A stretch of 5,735 bases of DNA from Minisyncoccota bacterium (GCA_031291905.1 JARLIC010000107.1:1-5735), one strand, 5' to 3'. Positions 1-4,837 are shown, numbered from the stretch's first letter. Notes: generated from the letters alone by a model not told the origin. Numbers and translations are program-made.

Positions 1-63
1 ATCAAGGCTTCGATCAAGCCGAAGTTCCGCGCAGGCAAGCTCCTCAAGGAGGCCGTCCTGTAA
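1..63 (+). CDS. HU-family DNA-binding protein, C-terminal end only
   Basis: The window opens inside a plus-strand gene in frame 1 whose last 20 codons end at a TAA. The residues read IKASIKPKFRAGKLLKEAVL. This matches the C-terminal signature of HU/IHF proteins, where a basic stretch with P-K-F-x-x-G-K-x-L-K-E/D-A-V forms the final strand and helix of the dimer. HU is a small histone-like protein that bends and compacts the chromosome. Only the last fifth or so of a normal 90-100 residue protein is visible, so subtype (HU or IHF) and start cannot be judged. A strong hairpin follows 36 nt after the stop, suggesting the transcript ends here. Confidence 0.72.
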   Translation: MKASIKPKFRAGKLLKEAVL

Positions 64-98
64 GCGCAGAAAAAGGATCCTTTTCCTGCAGGTTGTAT

Positions 99-135
99 AC
101 ACCAAAGCCCCGCCACCATGGCGGGGCTTTGGTGT
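99..135 (+). terminator. 16-bp perfect hairpin after the HU gene, probable terminator
   Basis: Arms 99-114 and 120-135 are perfectly complementary around a five-base loop (ACCAT), with a GC-rich core GCCCCGCC/GGCGGGGC. It lies between the HU stop codon and the promoter of the next gene, as a terminator should. No T-run follows the right arm on either strand (CTCCGC on the plus side). It is therefore not a textbook intrinsic terminator and may instead stabilise the 3' end. Confidence 0.6.
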
Positions 136-168
136 CTCCGCAGGTATTGTGGCGGCGCGGAGAGAACG

Positions 169-177
169 TGATATAAT
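169..177 (+). promoter_or_regulatory. Extended -10 promoter of the small membrane protein gene
   Basis: A perfect TATAAT (172-177) is preceded by TG and one base (169-171), the extended -10 arrangement that can work without a good -35 box. Only a weak TTGTGG (147-152, 19-bp spacer) is present upstream. Six bases separate the hexamer from the ATG at 184, so a start point about 7 nt downstream of the -10 would give an mRNA with virtually no 5' leader. No Shine-Dalgarno sequence precedes the ATG. Confidence 0.65.
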
Positions 178-183
178 GAATGC

Positions 184-651
184 ATGGCAAAATTCGAGAT
201 CGTCTGGGAGGCGCCGGAATACGAACACCGGGAAAAGGGCGTATCGTGGTACTGGATCACCATCATTGTGGCGGCGTTCATGATTGCGTTCGCCGTGTGG
301 CAGAAGGATTTCCTGTTCGGGTTCTTCATCGTGGTGGCGGAGATCCTTTTCATAATCTGGGCCGACCGCATGCCGCGGGACATCCCGTTCATGGTGACGG
401 ACGAAGCGGTGCATATAGGCCAAAGCAGGATCCATCTCATCCGCGAATTCGAAAGTTGGAGCACCGACCGGAACGACGAAGATTGGGCCGATATCCATTT
501 CTATTTCCGTTCGCGCCTGCGTTCGCCGCTCAAGGTGATCGTGCCGGTGGACCGCGTGGAGGAGGTCCGTGTCGATCTAAAGACGGTGCTCAAGGAGGTC
601 CGGCACGATATGACCCTTGTCGACGCCATTGAAAAATTGTTCCGTTTCTAG
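184..651 (+). CDS. Small two-helix membrane protein of unknown function
   Basis: I do not recognise a named family. The 155-residue product has a short polar N-terminus (about 1-20), two closely spaced hydrophobic helices (about 22-39 and 43-60), then a soluble tail of about 95 residues. A positive stretch after helix 2 (DRMPRD) suggests both ends face the cytoplasm as a helical hairpin. The tail alternates short strand-like segments (MVTDEAVHIG, IHFYFRS, LKVIVPVD) and ends in an amphipathic helix. This resembles small bacterial PH-like domains, but that is a guess from pattern only. The start at 184 is chosen because it begins the in-frame hydrophobic protein and sits 6 nt after a perfect -10. 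It is flanked by its own promoter and the tRNA region, so it is probably monocistronic. Confidence 0.82.
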   Translation: MAKFEIVWEAPEYEHREKGVSWYWITIIVAAFMIAFAVWQKDFLFGFFIVVAEILFIIWADRMPRDIPFMVTDEAVHIGQSRIHLIREFESWSTDRNDEDWADIHFYFRSRLRSPLKVIVPVDRVEEVRVDLKTVLKEVRHDMTLVDAIEKLFRF

Positions 652-670
652 TACTCTTATCAGGTTGAAA

Positions 671-729
671 CGAAGGGATGTTCTTTTGCGGGCAATAAAT
701 CTGCTTGACCACAAAAGAACATCCCTTTG
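671..729. repeat. Long inverted repeat (18-bp arms) directly before the tRNA gene
   Basis: Left arm 671-688 and right arm 712-729 pair over 18 bp, 17 Watson-Crick plus one G-T wobble (672/728), around a 23-nt loop. The right arm ends only three bases before the tRNA acceptor stem. No T-run follows on the plus strand, so it is not a standard terminator for the upstream gene. A -35-like TTGACC lies at 705-710 but has no matching -10, so the tRNA promoter remains unassigned. It could be a 3'-end stabiliser, a processing signal or a remnant of a small mobile hairpin. Confidence 0.7.
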
Positions 730-732
730 TAC

Positions 733-804
733 GCCCTCGTCGTTCAACGGATAGGACGCAAGCTTGCGGAGCCTGTAATAGAAGTTCGATTCTTCTCGAG
801 GGCA
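733..804 (+). tRNA. tRNA-Arg (anticodon GCG)
   Basis: A full cloverleaf can be drawn. The acceptor stem is 733-739/797-803 (GCCCTCG/CGAGGGC, 7 bp) and the D stem 742-745/754-757 with loop AACGGATA. The anticodon stem is 759-763/771-775 with one A-C mismatch, and its loop TTGCGGA places GCG at 766-768. A 4-nt variable loop is followed by the T stem 780-784/792-796 and loop TTCGATT. The discriminator is A804, and the 3' CCA is not encoded. A20 in the D loop (751) and C35 (767) are the classical arginine identity bases. GCG reads CGC and CGU. Many bacteria instead use an ACG anticodon deaminated to ICG. A terminator follows at 810-841, and the 3' end of the gene recurs at 871. Confidence 0.87.
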
Positions 805-842
805 CTGAGAACAAAAACGGGCCGATAGGCCTGTTTTTGTTT
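789..842 (+). repeat. Copy 1 of tRNA 3'-end plus terminator duplication
   Basis: This unit contains the last 16 bases of the tRNA gene plus one base (789-805, ATTCTTCTCGAGGGCAC) and the following terminator (34 bases, 809-842). Both blocks recur exactly at 871-887 and 904-937. Copy 1 is the functional one because it completes the tRNA T arm and acceptor stem. Confidence 0.85.
810..841. terminator. tRNA-Arg terminator
   Basis: Arms 810-823 and 828-841 pair over 14 bp (one G-U) around the tetraloop GATA. The GC core is GGGCC/GGCCT, with an A-run in the left arm and a T-run in the right arm, the form of an intrinsic terminator active on both strands. It starts 5 nt after the tRNA discriminator base. 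Confidence 0.85.
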
Positions 843-870
843 GAGGTGCCAAGAGAAAGAAAACCTTAGT

Positions 871-937
871 ATTCTTCTCGAGGGCACCCTGAGAAAAAAC
901 GAAGAACAAAAACGGGCCGATAGGCCTGTTTTTGTTT
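871..937 (+). repeat. Copy 2 of tRNA 3'-end plus terminator, no tRNA body
   Basis: Exact 17-bp repeat of the tRNA 3' end (871-887), then an exact 34-bp repeat of the terminator (904-937). Between the two blocks, copy 2 carries 13 extra bases compared with copy 1. The 28 bases before it (843-870) do not resemble the missing 5' part of a tRNA, so this is not simply a decayed second tRNA. A repeat that starts inside the T arm and ends at the tRNA 3' terminus is the usual form of an integrase attachment-site duplication. Confidence 0.75.
905..936. terminator. Duplicated bidirectional terminator, serves the coiled-coil gene
   Basis: Same 14-bp hairpin as the tRNA terminator. On the minus strand it starts inside the TAA stop codon (938-936) of the coiled-coil gene and is followed by T-rich sequence (GTTTTTGTTCTTCGTTTTTT), so it can end that transcript. 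On the plus strand it is a second barrier behind the tRNA. Confidence 0.8.
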
Positions 938-1571
938 ATGCCGGGCGGTGATATTTTTCAAGAACGCGGAGCCTGCCGTCGTGTTCCTTAAGGACATCCT
1001 TGACCTCATCAAAATCGTCATGCCATTGGGTCGCCACGGCCGAGAGGTGGGTGTCTACACGGTCGATCGCCTGCATGACCTCATGCTTGAGTTCGTACAA
1101 TTCGGTCTTGGTGGCCATCCCGCCCATCTCTTTTCGGACCGACTCGAATTCTTGCGCGGTCGCAACGGCGAGTTCCTCTATACTGTTATCCACCTGATCA
1201 AACCTTTGATCGACCCCATCGAGCCTCTTATCAATCCCCTCGAACTTTTGATCGACCCCATCGAGCCTCTTGTCAATCCCATCAAACCTTTGGTCCACTC
1301 TATCAAACCTCCGATCCATCCCCTCGAATCTTTGATCCATCCCATCGAATTTCTGATCCATTTTATCAAATCGTTGGTCCACCCCCTCAAACCTCCGATC
1401 CATTCCCTCGAATTTCTGATCCACCCCATTGAATTTCTGATCAACGCCATCGAATCTTTGATCGACAATCCCAAAAGCCCGCTTTGTGGATCCCTGGAAC
1501 TCTTCAAGCTGCCGGCCGATCTTTTTGACCTCCGTCAGAATGTCATTTTCCCGTTTCTTCTTCGGTTGCAT
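936..1571 (-). CDS. Heptad-repeat coiled-coil protein, function unknown
   Basis: The 211-residue product has a basic N-terminus (MQPKKKREND), a lead-in helix (about 11-35), 13 uninterrupted seven-residue repeats (36-126) of consensus [VIM]-D-[QKR]-[RK]-[FL]-[DEN]-[GKRQ], then a more ordinary helical region (about 127-211) ending KYHRPA. F/L and V/I/M alternate 3 and 4 residues apart, the a/d pattern of a coiled coil. I see no signal peptide, membrane segment or cysteine, so it is probably cytoplasmic and oligomeric. Similar anonymous heptad proteins occur in many bacteria; no specific role can be assigned. The opposite strand is also open over this stretch, but only as a repeat shadow. The ATG at 1571 lies 6 nt after a -10 box, with no ribosome binding site. 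It ends in the duplicated terminator and diverges from the DUF2127 gene. Confidence 0.85.
   Translation of the reverse strand: MQPKKKRENDILTEVKKIGRQLEEFQGSTKRAFGIVDQRFDGVDQKFNGVDQKFEGMDRRFEGVDQRFDKMDQKFDGMDQRFEGMDRRFDRVDQRFDGIDKRLDGVDQKFEGIDKRLDGVDQRFDQVDNSIEELAVATAQEFESVRKEMGGMATKTELYELKHEVMQAIDRVDTHLSAVATQWHDDFDEVKDVLKEHDGRLRVLEKYHRPA
1194..1466 (-). repeat. 13 tandem 21-bp coding repeats
   Basis: Codons 36-126 of the coiled-coil gene form exactly 13 units of 21 bp, one heptad each, with no insertion or deletion. Units differ at several bases but share strong core words (plus-strand read: ATC followed by CC, then ATC/CTC and GA). The array could grow or shrink by slippage or recombination in whole heptads without breaking the frame. 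Confidence 0.88.
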
Positions 1572-1577
1572 GATATC

Positions 1578-1605
1578 ACTTTACGCCGCCAAGAAGAAAC
1601 GTCAA
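1578..1605 (-). promoter_or_regulatory. Sigma70-type promoter of the coiled-coil gene
   Basis: On the minus strand, TTGACG (1605-1600), a 16-bp spacer and TAAAGT (1583-1578) precede the ATG by exactly 6 nt (GATATC). The predicted transcript would begin at or next to the start codon. Confidence 0.55.
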
Positions 1606-1668
1606 CAAGTCTTTAATGCTGTTTTAATCTTTAAATTTTCCGTGGATTTTTGCCCTCAAAACCGGCAC

Positions 1669-1697
1669 TCGAAGTGAATCGGAATATGGAGTAGAAT
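1669..1697 (+). promoter_or_regulatory. Promoter of the DUF2127 gene
   Basis: TAGAAT (1692-1697, five of six consensus bases) lies exactly 6 nt before the ATG at 1704. A weak -35 (TCGAAG, 1669-1674) is 17 bp upstream. The AT-rich stretch 1610-1645 between the two divergent promoters may help opening. No Shine-Dalgarno sequence precedes the ATG. Confidence 0.5.
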
Positions 1698-1703
1698 ATC
1701 CCC

Positions 1704-2216
1704 ATGAACCGGCTTCCCGAAAAGGATTATCGCGCCCTCTTCAAAATATCCATAATTTTGAAGGGGATCATCGCCGTGGGCGAGGTGGCGCTCGGTATTT
1801 TGCTGATCTTTGTGAGCTATGACGTCCTGCGTCGCATGGGGGTGATGCTTTTGGGGAGCGAGCTCGCCGAAACATCGCCGGACCTCGTCTGGCAGTATGC
1901 CATCAAGGGATTCCACGGGTTCACCGCCACGCCGCAGTCGGTGTGGGTGTTCATTTTCCTTTCGCACGGCATTGTGAAGCTGGTACTCGTGGGGGCGCTC
2001 TTGAAGGACAAGCTATGGGCCTATCCATGGTCGGCCGCGGTATTCACCTTCTTTATCGTCTATCAGCTGTATCAGCTCGCGTTCACCCCTTCGGCCGCGC
2101 TTTGGCTGATCACGGGCCTCGACGTCATCGTCGTACTGCTCGTGCTCCACGAATATCGCTATCATCTCCGCAGGCGCAAGCATGCGGCCGCCGAAGGGCC
2201 CGCAACCTTGATGTAA
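1704..2216 (+). CDS. DUF2127-type membrane protein (four helices)
   Basis: The 170-residue product has four hydrophobic helices at about 14-37, 79-99, 106-126 and 131-149, with a 40-residue loop between the first two and a basic C-terminal tail (EYRYHLRRRKH). The line LFKISIILKG at the start, FIFLSHGIVKLVLVGALLKD, the tryptophan-containing KLWAYPW, and FFIVYQLYQL followed by a final LDVIVVLLVLHEYR match my memory of DUF2127 (COG4331) proteins. These are uncharacterised inner-membrane proteins of similar length. No catalytic residues are apparent and function is unknown. It is transcribed alone, divergent from the coiled-coil gene and convergent with nrdJ, with a hairpin 3 nt after its stop. 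The start at 1704 fits both the family N-terminus and the -10 six bases upstream. Confidence 0.8.
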   Translation: MNRLPEKDYRALFKISIILKGIIAVGEVALGILLIFVSYDVLRRMGVMLLGSELAETSPDLVWQYAIKGFHGFTATPQSVWVFIFLSHGIVKLVLVGALLKDKLWAYPWSAAVFTFFIVYQLYQLAFTPSAALWLITGLDVIVVLLVLHEYRYHLRRRKHAAAEGPATLM

Positions 2217-2219
2217 CAA

Positions 2220-2242
2220 AACAGCCCCTTTCGGGGGCTGTT
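2220..2242. terminator. Shared terminator between DUF2127 gene and nrdJ
   Basis: Arms 2220-2228 (AACAGCCCC) and 2234-2242 (GGGGCTGTT) pair over 9 bp around TTTCG. On the minus strand the stem runs into TTTTGTT, an acceptable T-tract, 36 nt after the nrdJ stop. On the plus strand it is followed by GTGGG, so termination of the DUF2127 transcript may be less efficient. Confidence 0.85.
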
Positions 2243-2277
2243 GTGGGTGTCGATATAATGACGTATACGCGGTCTTT

Positions 2278-4596
2278 CTATGCGGCTGCGGTCATCACCG
2301 CCGCGCCGGCGCCTGCGGCCTCCGCGGCCGCGGCATCGTCGATCTCGCACACGCCGCCCACGCAGGCCAGCTCCTTCTTCACGTCGGTCTCGTCGGTGGC
2401 CTCGTAGAGGACGATCTGCGAGAAGTCGATCTGCGGCATCTTTTCCGCCATCTCCTCGTAGCGTTCCTTGGTGATCTCCTCGTACGGTGCAAGGAGATAG
2501 GCGTGGTCCTCGCGCGGCAGGAAGGAAAGCCCGCCGATCATATCCCAGTTCTTATAGACCCAGTCCGCGACGTCGATCCATTCGCTGTCGCCGACCGATA
2601 CGGTGACCGACGGATTGTGCTCGGTATAATTTACCTTCACTTTCTTCCAATATTCGAGCTGATCGATGGCCGAAAGGTCGTTCTTCACCACCGCGCCGTC
2701 CGGCGCCTTCACGGGGAACTCGACCACGTAGGTGTTCGCGGTCTCCGCCGACTGGCCGACCTCCGGGAAATACGGGATCTTCTGGTCCTTCAGTACCTGG
2801 AAGAGCGCGTCGGTGGTCGCGATGCGCACGCGGCGGATATAGTACTGCGCATGGCGCGGGTGGAGGCCCGAGGACGAGTCGACGGTCTGTGAAAGATTGC
2901 CCGACGGCTTCACGCACGTGATGGCCATGGAGGGCGTGATGCCGAGCTTTTTGGCATACTCCTTGTTCATTTCGATGGCATAGTCACGAAGCTTGCGGAG
3001 CATCTCCTCGTCGCGCACCGCCGGGCAGTCCCACTGGCCGGTGATCGATACGCCGAGCAGGCGCTCGCGGTCGCAATTCTCTTTCCATTCCTTAGAAAGA
3101 TAGGGGAAATCGGTAAGGGTTGATTGATAGGTGCCAAGGATGGTCGCAAGGCGCATCTTCCTCATGAGCGATTCTTCGGTATCCTCGACGCGCGCAACGA
3201 TCTCCGAGAGGTTGCAGAACTCCTTCGGCTGGAGAAGGATCTCGCCGCACGGATTCGTGCCGATCTTGCCGATCTCGTCCCCGAGGAACTTTGTGCGGCG
3301 CTCCGGAAGCTGCATGGCGAGGCCGCCGCGGTTGAACATCCCGCGCTCCCCGGTACGGCTCTTTACGAGCGATATCCACTCCTCAAGGAATTGCGTGGAG
3401 CTCGGTTTTTCCGTGTAGACCGCGGAGTTGTTCGCCATGGAGCGCTGGGGCTCGGTCATCCAGAACGGGCCCGTCTTTGCGTCGCGCATCTCCGGATCGT
3501 CGAGATCGGAGAGGGAGATCATCGCGCTGCGGCGTACGCCGCCCGCCACGACCACTTCGCCGATCTTGCAGCAGATATCATGGGTGTCGAGGTTCGAAAG
3601 CCGCCTGCCCTGCTTTGCGAGGATCTTTGCGCGGGCGAAGGTGAGTAGCGAGCGGAGCGGTTCGGGGCCGGAGCTCTTGCCGCCCATCGTCTGGAGCCTC
3701 GCTCCCGCGGGGCGGAGCTGTGAAAAATCAAAATCGATGTCCTTGCCGTCGAACCAGGTCTTGAGCCCAAGTGTCAAGGCGTCGCACCAACCCTCCTTGC
3801 TGTCGTCGATCACGTGGGAGGCGAGCTTTTTGCCGGTCTGTTTCTCGATCTGTGGGAGCTTCTGGACATACTGGCTTTCCACGGAGAAGCCGACGCCCGT
3901 GCCGCACATGGAGATGTACATCATCTCGGCGAAATCCTCGAGCTTCTGCGGCGCGGTGAACGAGCAGTTGAATGCGGCGACGTTCGTGGCGCGTGCAGCC
4001 TTGCCCGCGAATTGCAGGAGCCTCATGGAGGGCATCGCTTCCTGCTTCAGGATCCCTTCGCGGACCTCCGCGTACTCGGCATCCGTAAGTTTGCTCCCGA
4101 TGTTCTCCTTCATAAAGCCCATATAGCGGTCGACGGTCTCGATCCACGTCTCGCGGCGGCCTTCCTCGGGGATCCACTTCGAATACGTGCGGTAATAGAC
4201 GAATTCGGCAAGCTGATTATGGAAATAGCCCTTGCTTTGCTCGGCGAGCTCCCGGACATGCGCCGGAACCTCCCTTTTCTTCTCGCGGAGCTGGGCCCGC
4301 TCGTTGCGATAGAGGATATAGGCCTTCGCGGTCTTCGCATAATCCATAAGGATGAGCTCGGTCTCCACGATATCCTGGATCTCCTCGATGGTCGGGGTGT
4401 GTTCCTTCGGATATTTCTTCACGAGCGCGGCGATGACCTGCTCCGCGACCTTCTCGGCGTCCTCGCGCTGCGACGTTTCGCCCGTTGCGGACATCGCCTT
4501 CGCGATCGCACTCGTTATTTTTTCCTCGGCGAACGGTACGACGCGTCCGTCCCTCTTTTTTATCGTCGAGAAATGCTGTTTGCCGTTGCTCGTCAT
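2278..4596 (-). CDS. nrdJ: Adenosylcobalamin-dependent (class II) ribonucleotide reductase
   Basis: A complete 772-residue enzyme that reduces ribonucleotides to deoxyribonucleotides using the 5'-deoxyadenosyl radical from coenzyme B12. Residues about 9-104 form an ATP cone (KKRDGRVVPFAEEKI), which binds ATP/dATP for overall control. The catalytic barrel carries C211 in FNCSF, and NPCGEI at 448-453 with thiyl-radical C450 and E452. C461 lies 11 residues on, the same spacing as C408/C419 of the Lactobacillus leichmannii enzyme. C745 and C750 (CVGGVC) match its C-terminal shuttle pair C731/C736. NYTEHNPSVTVSV and GLSFLPREDHAYLLAPYEEIT also fit the monomeric triphosphate-reductase type. The ATP cone, as far as I recall absent from the L. 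leichmannii protein, and an alanine-rich tail after C750 are deviations. No inteins or frameshifts are seen. The ATG at 4596 has no close ribosome binding site but overlaps the TGA of a short upstream frame. Confidence 0.96.
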   Translation of the reverse strand: MTSNGKQHFSTIKKRDGRVVPFAEEKITSAIAKAMSATGETSQREDAEKVAEQVIAALVKKYPKEHTPTIEEIQDIVETELILMDYAKTAKAYILYRNERAQLREKKREVPAHVRELAEQSKGYFHNQLAEFVYYRTYSKWIPEEGRRETWIETVDRYMGFMKENIGSKLTDAEYAEVREGILKQEAMPSMRLLQFAGKAARATNVAAFNCSFTAPQKLEDFAEMMYISMCGTGVGFSVESQYVQKLPQIEKQTGKKLASHVIDDSKEGWCDALTLGLKTWFDGKDIDFDFSQLRPAGARLQTMGGKSSGPEPLRSLLTFARAKILAKQGRRLSNLDTHDICCKIGEVVVAGGVRRSAMISLSDLDDPEMRDAKTGPFWMTEPQRSMANNSAVYTEKPSSTQFLEEWISLVKSRTGERGMFNRGGLAMQLPERRTKFLGDEIGKIGTNPCGEILLQPKEFCNLSEIVARVEDTEESLMRKMRLATILGTYQSTLTDFPYLSKEWKENCDRERLLGVSITGQWDCPAVRDEEMLRKLRDYAIEMNKEYAKKLGITPSMAITCVKPSGNLSQTVDSSSGLHPRHAQYYIRRVRIATTDALFQVLKDQKIPYFPEVGQSAETANTYVVEFPVKAPDGAVVKNDLSAIDQLEYWKKVKVNYTEHNPSVTVSVGDSEWIDVADWVYKNWDMIGGLSFLPREDHAYLLAPYEEITKERYEEMAEKMPQIDFSQIVLYEATDETDVKKELACVGGVCEIDDAAAAEAAGAGAAVMTAAA

Positions 4597-4658
4597 TTCT
4601 TTGTTATTTTTTTAAAATTTGTGTCGGGTGCTTCACTATTAAACCACCCCAAAAGCAT
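4593..4658 (-). CDS. Possible 21-codon upstream ORF overlapping the nrdJ start
   Basis: An ATG at 4658 opens a 21-codon frame (MLLGWFNSEA...KKITKK) whose TGA (4595-4593) overlaps the nrdJ ATG as ATGA, the classical layout for translational coupling. The same frame is open further upstream to a TGA at 4823-4821, with GTG (4691) and TTG (4697, 4667) as alternative starts. The only Shine-Dalgarno-like sequence, AGGAGG at 4687-4682, is 23 nt before the ATG and 14 nt before TTG 4667, farther than usual. The overlap could be chance, and the peptide has no recognisable similarity. Confidence 0.22.
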   Translation of the reverse strand: MLLGWFNSEAPDTNFKKITKK

Positions 4659-4753
4659 CGGATGCAAGCGGGGGAAAAGGACCTCCTGCACGCACAAAAT
4701 ATTTTTGCATTTATGGCAACTCCGCCCGGTGCCGAATGGGGTTTTTGGGGAGG
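4644..4753 (-). promoter_or_regulatory. Candidate structured leader RNA of nrdJ
   Basis: On the minus strand, CCTCCCCAAAA (4753-4743) pairs with TTTTGGGGTGG (4654-4644) over 10 of 11 positions. Just inside, CAT-T-CGG (4738-4732) pairs with CCGATG (4661-4656), six more pairs around a bulged T. This closes a domain of about 110 nt. Within it, a second hairpin (4690-4682 with 4671-4663: eight pairs including one G-U, with one A-G mismatch) would bury the AGGAGG sequence, and a weaker AT-rich hairpin lies at 4708-4692. The layout resembles a multi-stem cis-regulatory RNA, but I find none of the B12-box or core motifs of the classical cobalamin riboswitch. The folding was done by eye. Confidence 0.35.
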
Positions 4754-4794
4754 AAAACGGATGATTTTTGAGATCACGGTCGCCGGTCTTTGTT

Positions 4795-4824
4795 ATTATA
4801 ATACGATGACCAAAATGTCGTCAT
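4795..4824 (-). promoter_or_regulatory. Candidate nrdJ promoter
   Basis: On the minus strand, ATGACG (4824-4819, four of six -35 bases), an 18-bp spacer and a perfect TATAAT (4800-4795) predict a start near 4788 and a leader of about 190 nt. The box is part of ATTATAAT (4795-4802), so the plus strand has an overlapping perfect TATAAT (4797-4802) without a good -35. A weaker alternative nearer the gene is TTGCAT (4667-4662), 18 bp, TTTAAT (4643-4638), which would give a leader of about 35 nt and skip the foldable domain. Confidence 0.45.
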
Positions 4825-4837
4825 ATTTTGCAAATAA

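Noticed and set aside
71..126. A cluster resembling a cloning linker: GGATCC, CCTGCAGG, GTATAC and GCCACCATGG (a perfect Kozak-like sequence) in one intergenic stretch.
   Set aside because: The GCCACCATGG is simply the loop and adjoining stem of a perfect 16-bp hairpin placed where a terminator is expected, and the flanking genes are continuous bacterial sequence. Short palindromes of this kind arise by chance.
843..870. Remnant of a second tRNA body upstream of the duplicated 3' end.
   Set aside because: The 28 bases between the copies show no D-arm or anticodon-arm similarity to the intact tRNA, so the second copy is only the 3' end.
948..1616. 222-codon open frame on the plus strand opposite the coiled-coil gene, with its own leucine/proline/isoleucine repeats.
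   Set aside because: It is the mirror of the 21-bp repeat array. The minus-strand product has a perfect coiled-coil pattern, a promoter and a terminator; this frame has none of these.
2254..2259. Perfect TATAAT on the plus strand just after the shared terminator, with ATG codons overlapping it.
   Set aside because: No -35 box at a suitable distance, and it would drive only antisense transcription into the nrdJ 3' end. The overlapping frame is an alanine/serine-rich shadow of the NrdJ tail.
3814..4764. 316-codon open frame on the plus strand inside nrdJ.
   Set aside because: It is antisense to a strongly conserved enzyme gene, a common by-product of GC-biased third codon positions. Its product is a low-information LELLD-rich string without motifs.
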